From contig NZ_PDJL01000002.1 of the NCBI RefSeq assembly GCF_002563795.1, positions 61,875-125,874 of the forward strand: DNA of 64,000 bases, read 5' to 3'. A program made the position numbers and the translations under genes. The notes under the pieces are model-generated. The model was not told where the DNA came from. It searched no databases and saw only the letters and a program-made list of their open reading frames with translations. Origin of the DNA: Vibrio sp. ES.051 (lineage in GTDB: Bacteria; Pseudomonadota; Gammaproteobacteria; Enterobacterales; Vibrionaceae). Within the stretch, counting starts at the first letter, position 1. Each line of letters opens with the position of its first letter. Below are positions 44,446 through 52,919 of the stretch, piece by piece.

Positions 44446-44476
44446 TTAGCCTTTGTATATTCCATACAAAGGCTAA
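44446..44476. terminator. Hairpin downstream of the racemase gene
   Basis: A perfect 13-base stem TTAGCCTTTGTAT with loop ATTCC. No T-run follows, so it may be a weak terminator or an unrelated repeat. The rest of the 44303-44728 gap shows a second, weaker stem near 44566-44588 (CGGCATC/GATGCCG) and a GGGAG/CTCCC stem at 44687-44703 near the lipoprotein gene end. No ORF is seen. Confidence 0.5.
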
Positions 44477-44728
44477 CCTCGTTCGAGTTCAACACGGTGA
44501 AACTTGAACGAACAGAATCAGGTAAAGTTAACCTACTTACCTTATTGCTTTGTTTCTTTCAAAATCGGCATCTCATGAAGTGATGCCGTTCTGCAATTTG
44601 CGATACAAAAAGTTATCCGAAAGCTAGAAAGTGCCTGTATTGGCTAACTCGAAAATGTCCAAATACGTGTTATAAACAATGAATAAAGGGAGCAATTACT
44701 CCCTTCTATGCCGCCAGTTTAAACGTTA

Positions 44729-46210
44729 CTACTTCGTACAGTCGTACCATCCATCACCACGGTCACACTCATACTTGAATGTCCCATTAGGGTAAGATAT
44801 GAATCGGTGATGTAACACCATATCGCCATTGGGCATTTCAGCTGCCGTATTAGTCCGATGCTCAGATACGTTGTTCTCACCTTCCTTATAACGTTTTGTG
44901 TGCTCCCACCAATCAGCCCCAACAGAATCTTGAGTACCATAGGTTTGCGGTAGCGCCGCGATATCAGCATTTAATGCATCAATGTCGATACTCTCTACAT
45001 CTGTACTGAATCCTAACCAATGCGCGTACTCGCTTGGCACCGTATTCCACTTGTAGCGGCTCCCTTCTTCATCGTATACACCACTCACTCTCGCAGTAGA
45101 AAGCGTCATGTTTTGGCTATCAGCTGTATCAGTTAAACTAACCTCATTACACTCCAATTCACTCAGATCATAGAACGATGACTTGTTATCCATGCCGTAT
45201 TGGTTGTCAGTGTCAGCCACCTTTGAAAGTAAGGTTTCTGACTTACTGCAAATGTAATCGTCAAAGCTTGGATCTGAGCTCATGTTACGATATTCATTCA
45301 CATAACCCACCGTACCAAAATCAGTGACACTGTCTTCTTGTAGGTAGTTTCGAATCAAACGTTCGGGTAGCCAGTTATCATCTACCGCATAGACGGATTC
45401 AGACCAGAAGCTACCTTGACGTATAGAAATCGATTTATACCACAACTGTTCACCATCTTGGCGTTGCCAGTCCGTTGGATCGTTAAGGTAATGAGCCACG
45501 TTGATATGTGCATATGGGTACTTAAGCGACAATTCATAAGTCTCTTCAAATGAAAGTTGAATGGATGCCATAAGCTGCTCAGCAATATCGTAGACCGCAC
45601 TGTTACCATCCGCTATGTAATCACTCCACAGCTCTTCCTCTGATATATTGAAATGCCAAACTAAATCACCCGCTACGTTACGCATAGCGTCTTTTATGGC
45701 ATTGCGGACTTGTTCATTGTCTTTCACTAATTCACAGCTATACGCTTCTCCTTGCTCTCTTTCAACCGTCTGTTTCGCTGACTCCCACAACATTGTGGTG
45801 AGTGGCGTAATGTTAACGGAGCCATTCGCTATCTCTTCTGGCAACGTGAACGCTGGTGGCAGGTTAAGTACATATGCTTGAGTTACTTCCCCTAAGTCTT
45901 CATCAATAGCTCCGACAGGCACATCTACGATCACTGGGACGAATTCAAAACAGGCTTGTTGTTCTTCTGTGATGTCACCTTCAATAGTGAACACACCACC
46001 AGCCTCGGTGATAGCCGATGGTTCATCAGGATCGACAACACCATTTGAATTAAAATCATAATGAACCGTGGCACCAACGATATAGCCGTCAATGGCACGA
46101 CCGGATAACAATGTAGAGTTGGATGGTTGTGAAGGCTCAGATGAGCCACCACCGCCGCAACCAGCAATGGTAGCACTTGCAATGAGCACGGAAACTAACG
46201 TCTTTTTCAT
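44729..46210 (-). CDS. Large surface lipoprotein
   Basis: A 493-residue lipoprotein. Signal peptide and lipobox are MKKTLVSVLIASATIAGC followed by GGGG. The next segment (GAIDGYIVGATVHYDFNSN-like, with DFNSNGVVDPDEP) resembles the calcium-binding or carboxypeptidase-like repeats common in Vibrio and marine lipoproteins. The remainder is acidic, rich in Tyr, Trp and Asp, with several Cys, and matches no named family by eye. It is probably exposed at the outer membrane. It lies downstream of the Cys-rich ORF but is separated from it by a terminator, so it should have its own promoter. Confidence 0.8.
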   Translation of the reverse strand: MKKTLVSVLIASATIAGCGGGGSSEPSQPSNSTLLSGRAIDGYIVGATVHYDFNSNGVVDPDEPSAITEAGGVFTIEGDITEEQQACFEFVPVIVDVPVGAIDEDLGEVTQAYVLNLPPAFTLPEEIANGSVNITPLTTMLWESAKQTVEREQGEAYSCELVKDNEQVRNAIKDAMRNVAGDLVWHFNISEEELWSDYIADGNSAVYDIAEQLMASIQLSFEETYELSLKYPYAHINVAHYLNDPTDWQRQDGEQLWYKSISIRQGSFWSESVYAVDDNWLPERLIRNYLQEDSVTDFGTVGYVNEYRNMSSDPSFDDYICSKSETLLSKVADTDNQYGMDNKSSFYDLSELECNEVSLTDTADSQNMTLSTARVSGVYDEEGSRYKWNTVPSEYAHWLGFSTDVESIDIDALNADIAALPQTYGTQDSVGADWWEHTKRYKEGENNVSEHRTNTAAEMPNGDMVLHHRFISYPNGTFKYECDRGDGWYDCTK

Positions 46211-46258
46211 AGGAAATTCCTTTTTATTAACAGATTGGTTTGCAGGGATGCATAGAAA

Positions 46259-46288
46259 ACAAAAGCGGCTTACTTTCGTAAACCGCTA
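46259..46288 (-). terminator. Terminator of the Cys-rich ORF
   Basis: On the minus strand AGCGGTTTAC-GAAA-GTAAGCCGCT forms a stem with one G-U pair and runs into TTTTGTTTT. It separates the small ORF at 46313 from the lipoprotein gene. Confidence 0.8.
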
Positions 46289-46312
46289 ATGGTGGGTATT
46301 AAGCGTGTGGTA

Positions 46313-46447
46313 TTAGCAAGCACATCGGCATGGAGGCATATCGCAAATGTCACAAGTTGAGCTGTGGCTACCTCCGCAATATTCACAGCTGAATGAAGCT
46401 AGGCAACGGTGCTTGTTAAGTAATGGTCGAATCGCTTTAATTGTCAT
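46313..46447 (-). CDS. Cys-rich 44-residue ORF
   Basis: A minus-strand ORF: MTIKAIRPLLNKHRCLASFS then a C-terminal half with Cys at 21, 24, 32, 35, 40, 42 and 44. Counting Cys15 there are eight Cys in 44 residues. GGGGAGAG lies six bases before this ATG, and a strong terminator follows, so it is probably an expressed single gene. The CxxC pairs would suit metal binding, while the leader-plus-Cys layout would suit a modified peptide precursor; no modifying enzyme is seen nearby. A longer reading to 46510 is open but lacks a ribosome site. Confidence 0.6.
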   Translation of the reverse strand: MTIKAIRPLLNKHRCLASFSCEYCGGSHSSTCDICDMPPCRCAC

Positions 46448-46528
46448 GAACTTCTCTCCCCGTCTATGTCGTAGTAGATCACATAGAAAGACGGCAACCC
46501 TATGTGACATCCCTGTTTGTTGTCAGGT

Positions 46529-46559
46529 TATCAATAGGTTGGGCATCTGGTGTCGCATG
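46529..46559. repeat. 31-bp repeat upstream of the Cys-rich ORF
   Basis: Contains TTGGGCATCTGGTGTCG. It matches 47698-47728 at 27 of 31 positions in the same orientation. It lies about 85-110 bases before the Cys-rich ORF and just past the WYL gene stop, in a position for an operator. Confidence 0.6.
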
Positions 46560-46567
46560 GGGCAGTA

Positions 46568-47572
46568 CTAAGTGAGACCGCTATCGCTATTTAGAGAAGT
46601 GGTTTGAAGTTGGGGGCTTTTAATTGACGGCGGTGTAGGTTGTTGTTCTGAAAAGGTGATGTGGGTTTTATGTGCTTCTAGCCACGCCACTAACGGTGGT
46701 GTATTAGAAACCGTAACAGTGATGTGTAAATACGTATCGAACTCAGAGATACGTTGGTCGTTGGAAAGTGGTGTCCGGTAGAGATGTTCACCAGCTTGTT
46801 TAGTAATAGTGAATTCGAGTGTATAACGCTTGTGCAGCGAATTGGAGTATTCCGATATCGCATGTTGCAAGTCGAAGTCTGTTGGGTAGTCGAATACAAA
46901 TGTTGATAGTGTGACTTTGTGAACACGGCTGACGTCAACAAAAATGCAGTCTCCAGATCCTTTCTGGCGGCACACCAACATCAATGTATTGCTTTGCTGG
47001 ACAAGCCCTAATGGCATGACATCTTTTCTGTATTTCTTTCCTTCAGAGTAATAGTGCAAGCTTAACCAGCGATTGAGATAGAGCCCTTGACTGATCGTAG
47101 AGTAAATGTCTGGGTTGATATTTTCACTTAGTTGGTAAGCATTTTGAAATACAACCTTTCTCAGCCATTGGGATTCTTTCGATTCCTGACCGAGAGATTT
47201 CAGATGGTAATTTGCATCTGCAAATAAGCTATGGAAAGTATGGGTTACATTGGACGGGATTAAAAAATGAATGTGAGACTCAACCAGACACAACAATAGT
47301 GCCTCTTGAGTACCGGAGCCAACAAGAGATTTAGTTTGCTTTCGTTGGTATCCATAAGGTTTGTCACGAGCATCTCGGTCAATATCAAAATATTCAAGTA
47401 ACACATCAAGGTTACGTTGAATCGTTCGAATATCTCTATCAATGCCTATCTCCTGAAGCTGTGCTTTGAGATCAGAAGCCGTGACTTTATGCCAATACGG
47501 TATGCGCTTGTATAGCTCAAGCGCTAGCACCATATGCTGGCGAGTGCTCACATGAGTAGATTTACTCATCAT
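46568..47572 (-). CDS. WYL-domain transcription regulator
   Basis: A 334-residue regulator. Residues about 10-70 are a winged helix (SDLKAQLQEIGIDRDIRTIQRNLDVLLEYF), followed by a WYL ligand domain (LHYYSEGKKYRKDVMPLGLVQQSNTLMLVCR) and a WCX-like C-terminal part (LEFTITKQAGEHL...). WYL regulators of this layout control several phage-defence and island loci (for example BrxR and CapW) and bind nucleic acid or nucleotide signals. Start chosen at ATG 47572, with AAAGG five bases before. Repeats upstream and downstream may be its operators. What it controls is not known. Confidence 0.86.
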   Translation of the reverse strand: MMSKSTHVSTRQHMVLALELYKRIPYWHKVTASDLKAQLQEIGIDRDIRTIQRNLDVLLEYFDIDRDARDKPYGYQRKQTKSLVGSGTQEALLLCLVESHIHFLIPSNVTHTFHSLFADANYHLKSLGQESKESQWLRKVVFQNAYQLSENINPDIYSTISQGLYLNRWLSLHYYSEGKKYRKDVMPLGLVQQSNTLMLVCRQKGSGDCIFVDVSRVHKVTLSTFVFDYPTDFDLQHAISEYSNSLHKRYTLEFTITKQAGEHLYRTPLSNDQRISEFDTYLHITVTVSNTPPLVAWLEAHKTHITFSEQQPTPPSIKSPQLQTTSLNSDSGLT

Positions 47573-47680
47573 GCGCACCTTTAGCGAAGCGGATCAAAAT
47601 AGAGGTGACGGTATAACGATCTTGGAACAAGTCACTCTCACTCTATTGATAGCAAGAGACGAAGCTCTACACGCTAGGCT

Positions 47681-47770
47681 TTAAGGTGAGTTGATTGTAT
47701 GAGTAGCTTGGGCATCTGGTGTCGGATGAAAGCGTACAATTGAGATTAATTGAATAATCGAGGTGGGCAT
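47681..47770 (-). CDS. Possible leader ORF of the WYL gene, 29 residues
   Basis: A minus-strand ORF MPTSIIQLISIVRFHPTPDA and on to a stop, with AGGAG six bases before the ATG. It ends about 110 bases before the WYL start and contains the 31-bp repeat within it. It could be a leader peptide or an accidental ORF. Low confidence. Confidence 0.3.
   Translation of the reverse strand: MPTSIIQLISIVRFHPTPDAQATHTINSP
47698..47728. repeat. 31-bp repeat upstream of the WYL gene
   Basis: The second copy of the repeat at 46529-46559 (27 of 31 identical). It lies about 125-155 bases before the WYL start and is a candidate autoregulatory operator. Confidence 0.6.
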
Positions 47771-47849
47771 AATGAACTCCTATGCTGGTGGATACATAGA
47801 AGTGATATATGTTTGAAATATATTAGATTAGAAGTAAATACGATCAATT

Positions 47850-47868
47850 GATAATGAAAATCATTAGT
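47850..47868. promoter_or_regulatory. Fur-box-like palindrome
   Basis: GATAATGAAAATCATTAGT matches the classic Fur box at 16 of 19 positions. It lies near the island's right end, upstream of the WYL gene on the minus strand, with nothing else that it could obviously control. Confidence 0.4.
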
Positions 47869-47916
47869 GTTAATGATTTTTGGTTGGGATACGAAATTGC
47901 ACCATCATAGCCAGTG

Positions 47917-47936
47917 CCGTACCCCAAGCCGTACCC
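47917..47936. repeat. Integrase arm-site candidates, right end
   Basis: CCGTACCC at 47917-47924 and 47929-47936, with the same 12-base period as the pair at the left end. Confidence 0.55.
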
Positions 47937-47973
47937 AGAGTTAATTTTCAGGTGATGGGATTTATGTAACTAT

Positions 47974-49083
47974 TTATTTTTTAAGTTCTAATAGTACGCC
48001 CGCTTCCATGTGGTGGGTAAATGGGAATTGGTCAAACAGAGCAAAACGCGTCACGTTGTGTGTTTCGCATAGAATGTCCAAGTTCTCTTTTAGAGTCTTA
48101 GGGTTGCAAGAGATGTACATGATGCGTTCGTAACCTTGTACCATTTTACAAGTATCGACATCCATCCCAGCACGTGGAGGGTCGACAAAGATGGTGTTGC
48201 AGTTGTAGCTCTTCAGATCCACACCTGCATCTTGTAGACGACGGAATTCACGCTTACCTTCGATCGCCTGAGTAAATTCTTCGGCTGATAAGCGTAGGAT
48301 TTGTACATTATCAATCTCGTTCGCGGCAATGTTGTATTGCGCAGATACGACCGATGGTTTGGCAAGTTCTGTCGCCAGAACGCGGTCGAAGTTCTGTGCC
48401 AGCGCCAGAGAGAAGTTACCGTTACCACAGTAAAGCTCGAGTAGGTCACCTGTGCTCCCTTGAGTACAGTCTACCGCCCACTCCAACATTTTCTCCGCTA
48501 CCTTGCCGTTAGGCTGGGTAAAGCTGTTTTCTACCTGTTGGTAGATGTAAGTCTGGCCATTCACGTCCAGCTTCTCAATCACGTAATCGCGGTCTAGAAC
48601 GATTTTCATCTTACGTGCACGACCAATGATGTTGAGATTAAAACCTTCATCATTCAAACGCTGTTTCAGTGCTTTTGCGTTTTCAATCCACTCGTCATCG
48701 AGCTGACGATGGTAAAGCAGTGAAACCAGAATCTCACCGCTTAGCGTCGATAGGAAATCCACTTGGAACAACTTACGGCGTAGTGAGTCGTTGTCTTTCA
48801 TTGCTTCAATCAATAGTGGCATCAAGTCATTGATCAGGCGACTGGCCGTCGGAAATTGGTCAACGCGATATTTCTCGCGGGTTTCCTGATCGAACATGAT
48901 GTAGTAAAGGTCTTCACCTTCATGCCACACGCGGAACTCAGCACGCATACGGTAATGCTGCTCTGGTGATTCAAACACTTCCAGTTCTGGCGCTTTGTAT
49001 GGAGCGAACATGTCAGTGAGACGTTCGACTTTTTCAGCCAGTTGTTCTTGGTAGCATTGTGGGTTTACATCAAGAGTCGCCAT
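47974..49083 (-). CDS. trmA: tRNA (uracil-5-)-methyltransferase TrmA
   Basis: A 369-residue SAM-dependent enzyme that makes m5U54 in tRNA. The SAM region [19 protein letters not shown] is near residue 210, VDPPRAGMD near 300, and the catalytic Cys in YISCNPKTL near 327. The final residues LLELKK come from the island rather than the ancestral gene, whose ending (LLERKA) is left at 31196-31244. Only the last few residues differ, so activity should be kept. In E. coli trmA also sits between yijD and btuB. Confidence 0.96.
   Translation of the reverse strand: MATLDVNPQCYQEQLAEKVERLTDMFAPYKAPELEVFESPEQHYRMRAEFRVWHEGEDLYYIMFDQETREKYRVDQFPTASRLINDLMPLLIEAMKDNDSLRRKLFQVDFLSTLSGEILVSLLYHRQLDDEWIENAKALKQRLNDEGFNLNIIGRARKMKIVLDRDYVIEKLDVNGQTYIYQQVENSFTQPNGKVAEKMLEWAVDCTQGSTGDLLELYCGNGNFSLALAQNFDRVLATELAKPSVVSAQYNIAANEIDNVQILRLSAEEFTQAIEGKREFRRLQDAGVDLKSYNCNTIFVDPPRAGMDVDTCKMVQGYERIMYISCNPKTLKENLDILCETHNVTRFALFDQFPFTHHMEAGVLLELKK
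47990..48022. repeat. Right attachment site inside the trmA 3' end
   Basis: Matches 31212-31244 at 32 of 33 positions. It forms attR and restores the trmA reading frame after integration. Confidence 0.9.
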
Positions 49084-49185
49084 GATCTTACCTTTTATGG
49101 TGCATTCAATTTAAGAGCGCAGATTTTATTCAATCTCAATAGGATGTCCAGTTTTGTGTCGGATTCACCTTGCTATCAGCTGTAA

Positions 49186-49450
49186 AAATAGTGGTGGATG
49201 GCAACGGAAACTAGACAAATGAACCATAGCTGAATACTATCGGCGATAGCTGGTGCTATCTGGAAATCTAGATGGCCAAAAGGGAATCTGGTGCAACTCC
49301 AGAACTGACGCGCAGCGGTAAAAGAGAACGAACGCTCATTCAGACACTGCATTAGTTTATGTGGGAAGTCGAGCAACTAGGCGGTACCAACCTCGCTCTT
49401 AAGTCCGAATACCTGCCAGCAGCCGAGTCTCAATCATTCGAAGCCTTCGC
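49186..49450 (+). ncRNA. Cobalamin riboswitch
   Basis: The leader of btuB has the standard elements in order: GGTGGATGGCAACGG at the start, AAAAGGGAATCTGGTGCAAC, CAGCGGTAA, GGGAAG and AGTCCGAATACCTGCC. Adenosylcobalamin binding should reduce btuB expression. Edges are approximate. Confidence 0.92.
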
Positions 49451-49489
49451 TTCAAACTCGGTAGGATTTACGCGATTTAGGATAATATA

Positions 49490-51325
49490 ATGAGAAAAAC
49501 ATTTCTTGCGATCACGTGTGCATCGCTGCTTTTACCCACCGCTTATCTACAGGCCAAAGAAACCTCTATTGACGAAACCATCGTTGTCACCGCGAACCGC
49601 TTTGAGCAAGCAGAAAGCCACACTCTGGCGGAACTCGAAGTTATTACTCGACAAGACCTCGACCGTATTCAAGCGAAAACCCTACCGGATGTATTTCGCC
49701 GCCTTACGGGTATTCAAGTCTCGCAAAATGGTGGTCGTGGCCAGTTAGCTTCTTTATTTGTTCGTGGTACCAGTTCAGACCAAGTACTGGTGCTGGTTGA
49801 TAGCGTACGTTTTGCGCGTGCAGCGAAAGGGGCGGTGGATTTCAACCAAATCCCACTTACTTACGTTCAACGCATTGAATACGTGCGTGGTGCGCGTGCG
49901 TCACTTTATGGTTCAGAAGCGATTGGTGGCGTGATCAATATCATCACCATTGCGCGTGCTGACGAAGAAGGATCGAAGTTAAGCGCGGGTTTAGGTAGTT
50001 TAGATTACCAAAAACTGAGTGTCGCATCTGGCATTAAAGTCAGTGATAGCGGCCAGCTGAATATCGCGCTTGGTAGTGAAAGTGATGATGGCTATAACGT
50101 TCGCCCTGTACCGGGAGTTAATGACGGCGATCGCCATGGTTTTGAGACTAAGAATGGTCTGCTAGGTTACGTGCATAACTTCAATGACCAGTGGTCCGCA
50201 TTTGGTAACCTACGTGCTTACGAAAATGTTTATCAATATGACAGCAGCTACGGCAGTCGCGGTTATTACGAAGCAGAAAAAGACGATCTTTCTGCCACTC
50301 TTGGCGGTAAGTATCAGTCTGATAATGTGATGTCAGAACTACAAGTGACGGCACAGAAACAGAAGTCTTGGGACTACGAGCAAACAAAAGGTAAACACTC
50401 AGGTACTGAAGATGAACTTGAGCAGCAAAATGTACAGTGGACTAACAGTTACTTGCTAAACAACAATACGACGTTTGCTGGTGGTATTGATTGGCGCAAT
50501 GAATCTTATAAAGACAAGAGTGCGAATAAAACGTTTGATCGTACCCATGGCGCTTTGTTTGGTATGGCAACCACCAGTATTGATAAAGCAATGCTTGAGG
50601 GCAGTGCTCGCCTTGATGATAACGAAGAATACGGCAGTGAGTTTACTTACAGCTTAGCGGCTGGTTACCAGTTTGTGCCAGAGTTTGGGGTTAAAGCCTC
50701 TTTTGGTACTGCGTTTAAGGCGCCAAACCTATATCAACAGTATGACCCAACGTACGGCGAGAAAGATCTGAAGCCGGAAGAGTCAGATGCTTGGGAGCTA
50801 ACATTCAGCGGTGATGTCCAAGGCGTTTTTTGGTCCTTAACGGGTTATGACTATAAAATCACGAATCTTATCGATTACCATCCAACCACATATAAATATT
50901 TGAATGTTGATGGTGAAACACATATCCAAGGTGTGGAGCTCGTTGCTGAGTTTGATACAGGGATTGTGCAGCACCAGTTGAGTGCGGATTACAAAGATGC
51001 GGAAGACGATAAAGGGCATCAGTTGCAGCGCCGCGCTAAAGAAATGTATAAGTGGAATGCTTTCGTCAGCTTTGAGAAAATTGACTGGTCGATTAGCTAT
51101 CAGTACGTAGGTAAGCGTCCAGATGTGGATTACAACATTTGGCCTTCACAAAATATCACGCTGTCTTCTTACTCGTTGGTTGATACCGCAGTGAGTTATT
51201 ACCCGAACGAATCAACTTCCATTAGTGCTCGTATCGATAATCTATTTGACGAAGAGTATGAGATGGCAAAAGGCTATACTGCCGCAGAGCGAGCATACTA
51301 TCTAAACGTTGGCTACGAATTCTAA
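49490..51325 (+). CDS. btuB: TonB-dependent vitamin B12 receptor BtuB
   Basis: A 611-residue outer-membrane receptor. A signal peptide (to about residue 22, AYLQA) precedes the TonB box DETIVVTA, the plug domain (LPDVFRRLTGIQVSQNGGRG; YGSEAIGGVINIIT) and a 22-strand barrel ending in LNVGYEF with a terminal aromatic. It imports cobalamins with TonB energy. The riboswitch lies just upstream. A terminator follows. Confidence 0.95.
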   Translation: MRKTFLAITCASLLLPTAYLQAKETSIDETIVVTANRFEQAESHTLAELEVITRQDLDRIQAKTLPDVFRRLTGIQVSQNGGRGQLASLFVRGTSSDQVLVLVDSVRFARAAKGAVDFNQIPLTYVQRIEYVRGARASLYGSEAIGGVINIITIARADEEGSKLSAGLGSLDYQKLSVASGIKVSDSGQLNIALGSESDDGYNVRPVPGVNDGDRHGFETKNGLLGYVHNFNDQWSAFGNLRAYENVYQYDSSYGSRGYYEAEKDDLSATLGGKYQSDNVMSELQVTAQKQKSWDYEQTKGKHSGTEDELEQQNVQWTNSYLLNNNTTFAGGIDWRNESYKDKSANKTFDRTHGALFGMATTSIDKAMLEGSARLDDNEEYGSEFTYSLAAGYQFVPEFGVKASFGTAFKAPNLYQQYDPTYGEKDLKPEESDAWELTFSGDVQGVFWSLTGYDYKITNLIDYHPTTYKYLNVDGETHIQGVELVAEFDTGIVQHQLSADYKDAEDDKGHQLQRRAKEMYKWNAFVSFEKIDWSISYQYVGKRPDVDYNIWPSQNITLSSYSLVDTAVSYYPNESTSISARIDNLFDEEYEMAKGYTAAERAYYLNVGYEF

Positions 51326-51339
51326 TCGAGAATGAAAAC

Positions 51340-51361
51340 AAACCGCCTTCGGGCGGTTTTT
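51340..51361 (+). terminator. Terminator after btuB
   Basis: Arms AAACCGCC and GGCGGTTT around TTCG, followed by TTTT. Confidence 0.88.
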
Positions 51362-51388
51362 ACTTATTATCATTGTAATGGAAATAGA

Positions 51389-52072
51389 ATGACGAAACCT
51401 AAGCAAGTGGTGATCAGTTGGTCCAGTGGTAAAGATTCGACACTAACGCTTGAGCGCCTTAACGAGAATCCAAACTATCAAGTTGTTGGTTTGTACACGA
51501 CTTACGTAGGGAAAGAAGTACCTTTTCAAGCAACGCCGCTTGAAGTGGTACAAATGCAAGCAGACTTACTTGCGCTTCCGCTTATTACGATTGAACTGCC
51601 TGAAGTATTTCCGAGTCACGACATTTATCAATCGATAATCGTGAATGCATTAACTGAAAGTAAGCTTGAGATAGAAGGCGTCGCGTTTGGCGATATGTTC
51701 TGCAATGGCATTGCCGGTTACCGACGCCGTTATATTGAACCTGCAGGTTGGGAGTGCGTCTTTCCCCTGTTAGGGGAGAGCAGTGAAAAGCTAGCGATGG
51801 AAATCATAGAGCGTGGCATTCAAACCATGTTGATCACCACCGACGGAAGTGTCCTCCCTTCAGAATGGTGCGGGCGTTGGTATGACAAAGCTCTAATAAA
51901 GTCATTACCAGGCCAGATTGATCCCTGTGGAGAAAATGGTGAATTTCACACATTGGTCACGTCTTCGCCGTCTTTTCAAGGACATATTGAGCTGACAAAG
52001 CGAAATGTAGAATCTGGAGATAGATTCAGCCATCAAAGATACCACGCCAAAGCATTGCCAAAACAAATCTAA
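51389..52072 (+). CDS. DUF71 ATP-pyrophosphatase (diphthine-ammonia ligase fold)
   Basis: A 227-residue N-type ATP-pyrophosphatase. The PP-loop is SWSSGKDSTLTLERL near residue 9, followed by GVAFGDMFCNGIAGYRRRYIEPAGWE and VDPCGENGEFHTLV-like (IDPCGENGEFHTLVTSS), the DUF71 signature. Eukaryotic members amidate diphthine, but bacteria lack diphthamide; the bacterial proteins have an unknown amidation role, sometimes linked to cobalamin. The location directly after btuB fits that link. ATG 51389 is chosen because the open frame from 51332 runs through the btuB terminator. Confidence 0.86.
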   Translation: MTKPKQVVISWSSGKDSTLTLERLNENPNYQVVGLYTTYVGKEVPFQATPLEVVQMQADLLALPLITIELPEVFPSHDIYQSIIVNALTESKLEIEGVAFGDMFCNGIAGYRRRYIEPAGWECVFPLLGESSEKLAMEIIERGIQTMLITTDGSVLPSEWCGRWYDKALIKSLPGQIDPCGENGEFHTLVTSSPSFQGHIELTKRNVESGDRFSHQRYHAKALPKQI

Positions 52073-52112
52073 CCAGTATGATCGCAACGTTTTTGTTCTT
52101 TAGGTAAGGCTC

Positions 52113-52919
52113 GTGCGAGTAGCAAGTAAGAAAAAAGTCCTAGTATTTGATTCCGGTGTCGGGGGATTATCTGTATTCCAAGAAATACACCGTCTTTTAC
52201 CGCAACTAGACTACTTATACTTATTCGATAATCAGGCTTATCCTTATGGTGAACTCGATCAAGATGTACTGATCAAACGCGTTAATCAGCTTGTTACTTC
52301 ACTAGTAGAAGAGCACCAAGTAGATATTGTCGTGATTGCTTGTAACACGGCGAGCACCATTGTGCTTCCCTCCCTACGCGAGAATCTACCTATTCCAGTG
52401 GTTGGAGTCGTTCCCGCGATCAAGCCTGCCTCATTTTTGGCATCAAAAGGTGTTGGTCTTATCGCAACACCAGCGACCATCACGCGCCAATACACTCACG
52501 AACTGATACGCGAGTTTGCTCAAAACAAACGAGTTGAGTTATTAGGGTCTACCCGTCTAGTCGATATGGCAGAAGAAAAGCTACGTGGTAAAAGGGTTTC
52601 GGCTTCAGAGTTGAAAAACATTCTTCAACCTTTACGCGATAAAGTGGATGTTGCGGTACTTGGCTGCACACATTTCCCATTGATTAAAGATGAAATCCAT
52701 CAAGCCTTGGGTGGAGAAGTTGTACTCGTGGACTCTGGGCAAGCAATTGCCCGCCGAGTGAAGGGGCTACTATTAAATGACGCATTAGAAGTAGGTAACA
52801 AAGAGGGGGCTAAGACGATTTATGCCAGTGCACCTCCTTGGGAAGAAGATGCACTGAATATCTGTCTAGCGGAGTTAGGATTTAATCCTGTTCAAGTTTA
52901 TCGCCATCCGGATGTTTAG
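52113..52919 (+). CDS. murI: Glutamate racemase MurI
   Basis: A 268-residue racemase that makes D-glutamate for peptidoglycan. [14 protein letters not shown] near residue 12, the first catalytic Cys77 in VIACNTAST and the second in LGCTHFPLI are present. It starts at GTG with AAGG upstream. E. coli has murI directly after btuB, as here apart from the DUF71 gene. The 3' end overlaps the convergent RRM gene by 38 bases. Confidence 0.95.
   Translation: MRVASKKKVLVFDSGVGGLSVFQEIHRLLPQLDYLYLFDNQAYPYGELDQDVLIKRVNQLVTSLVEEHQVDIVVIACNTASTIVLPSLRENLPIPVVGVVPAIKPASFLASKGVGLIATPATITRQYTHELIREFAQNKRVELLGSTRLVDMAEEKLRGKRVSASELKNILQPLRDKVDVAVLGCTHFPLIKDEIHQALGGEVVLVDSGQAIARRVKGLLLNDALEVGNKEGAKTIYASAPPWEEDALNICLAELGFNPVQVYRHPDV

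Larger units (their letters stand above)
31212..48022. mobile_element. Integrative genomic island in the 3' end of trmA
   Basis: The segment is bounded by 33-base direct repeats, one at the present trmA end and one beside yijD, and carries a P4-type integrase next to the left repeat. It is visibly richer in A and T than the flanks. Core genes on either side (yijD, trmA) are neighbours in E. coli. The present trmA ends LLELKK, supplied by the element, while the old ending LLERKA is left at attL. Cargo: integrase, regulators, Gp2-like protein, putative nuclease and ATPase genes, second recombinase, RadC/DUF2787 operon, AlpA, AraC-racemase, lipoprotein, Cys-rich ORF and WYL regulator. No conjugation or capsid genes are seen, so transfer may rely on a helper. 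Confidence 0.92.

Noticed and set aside
46529..47728. The 31-bp repeats as conserved coding sequence (both can be read as H-x-TPDAQ).
   Set aside because: The differences between copies are not biased to third codon positions, so a DNA-level element is more likely.
31212..48022. CRISPR array or prophage structural genes in the island.
   Set aside because: No regularly spaced repeats and no capsid, tail, portal or lysis genes were seen.
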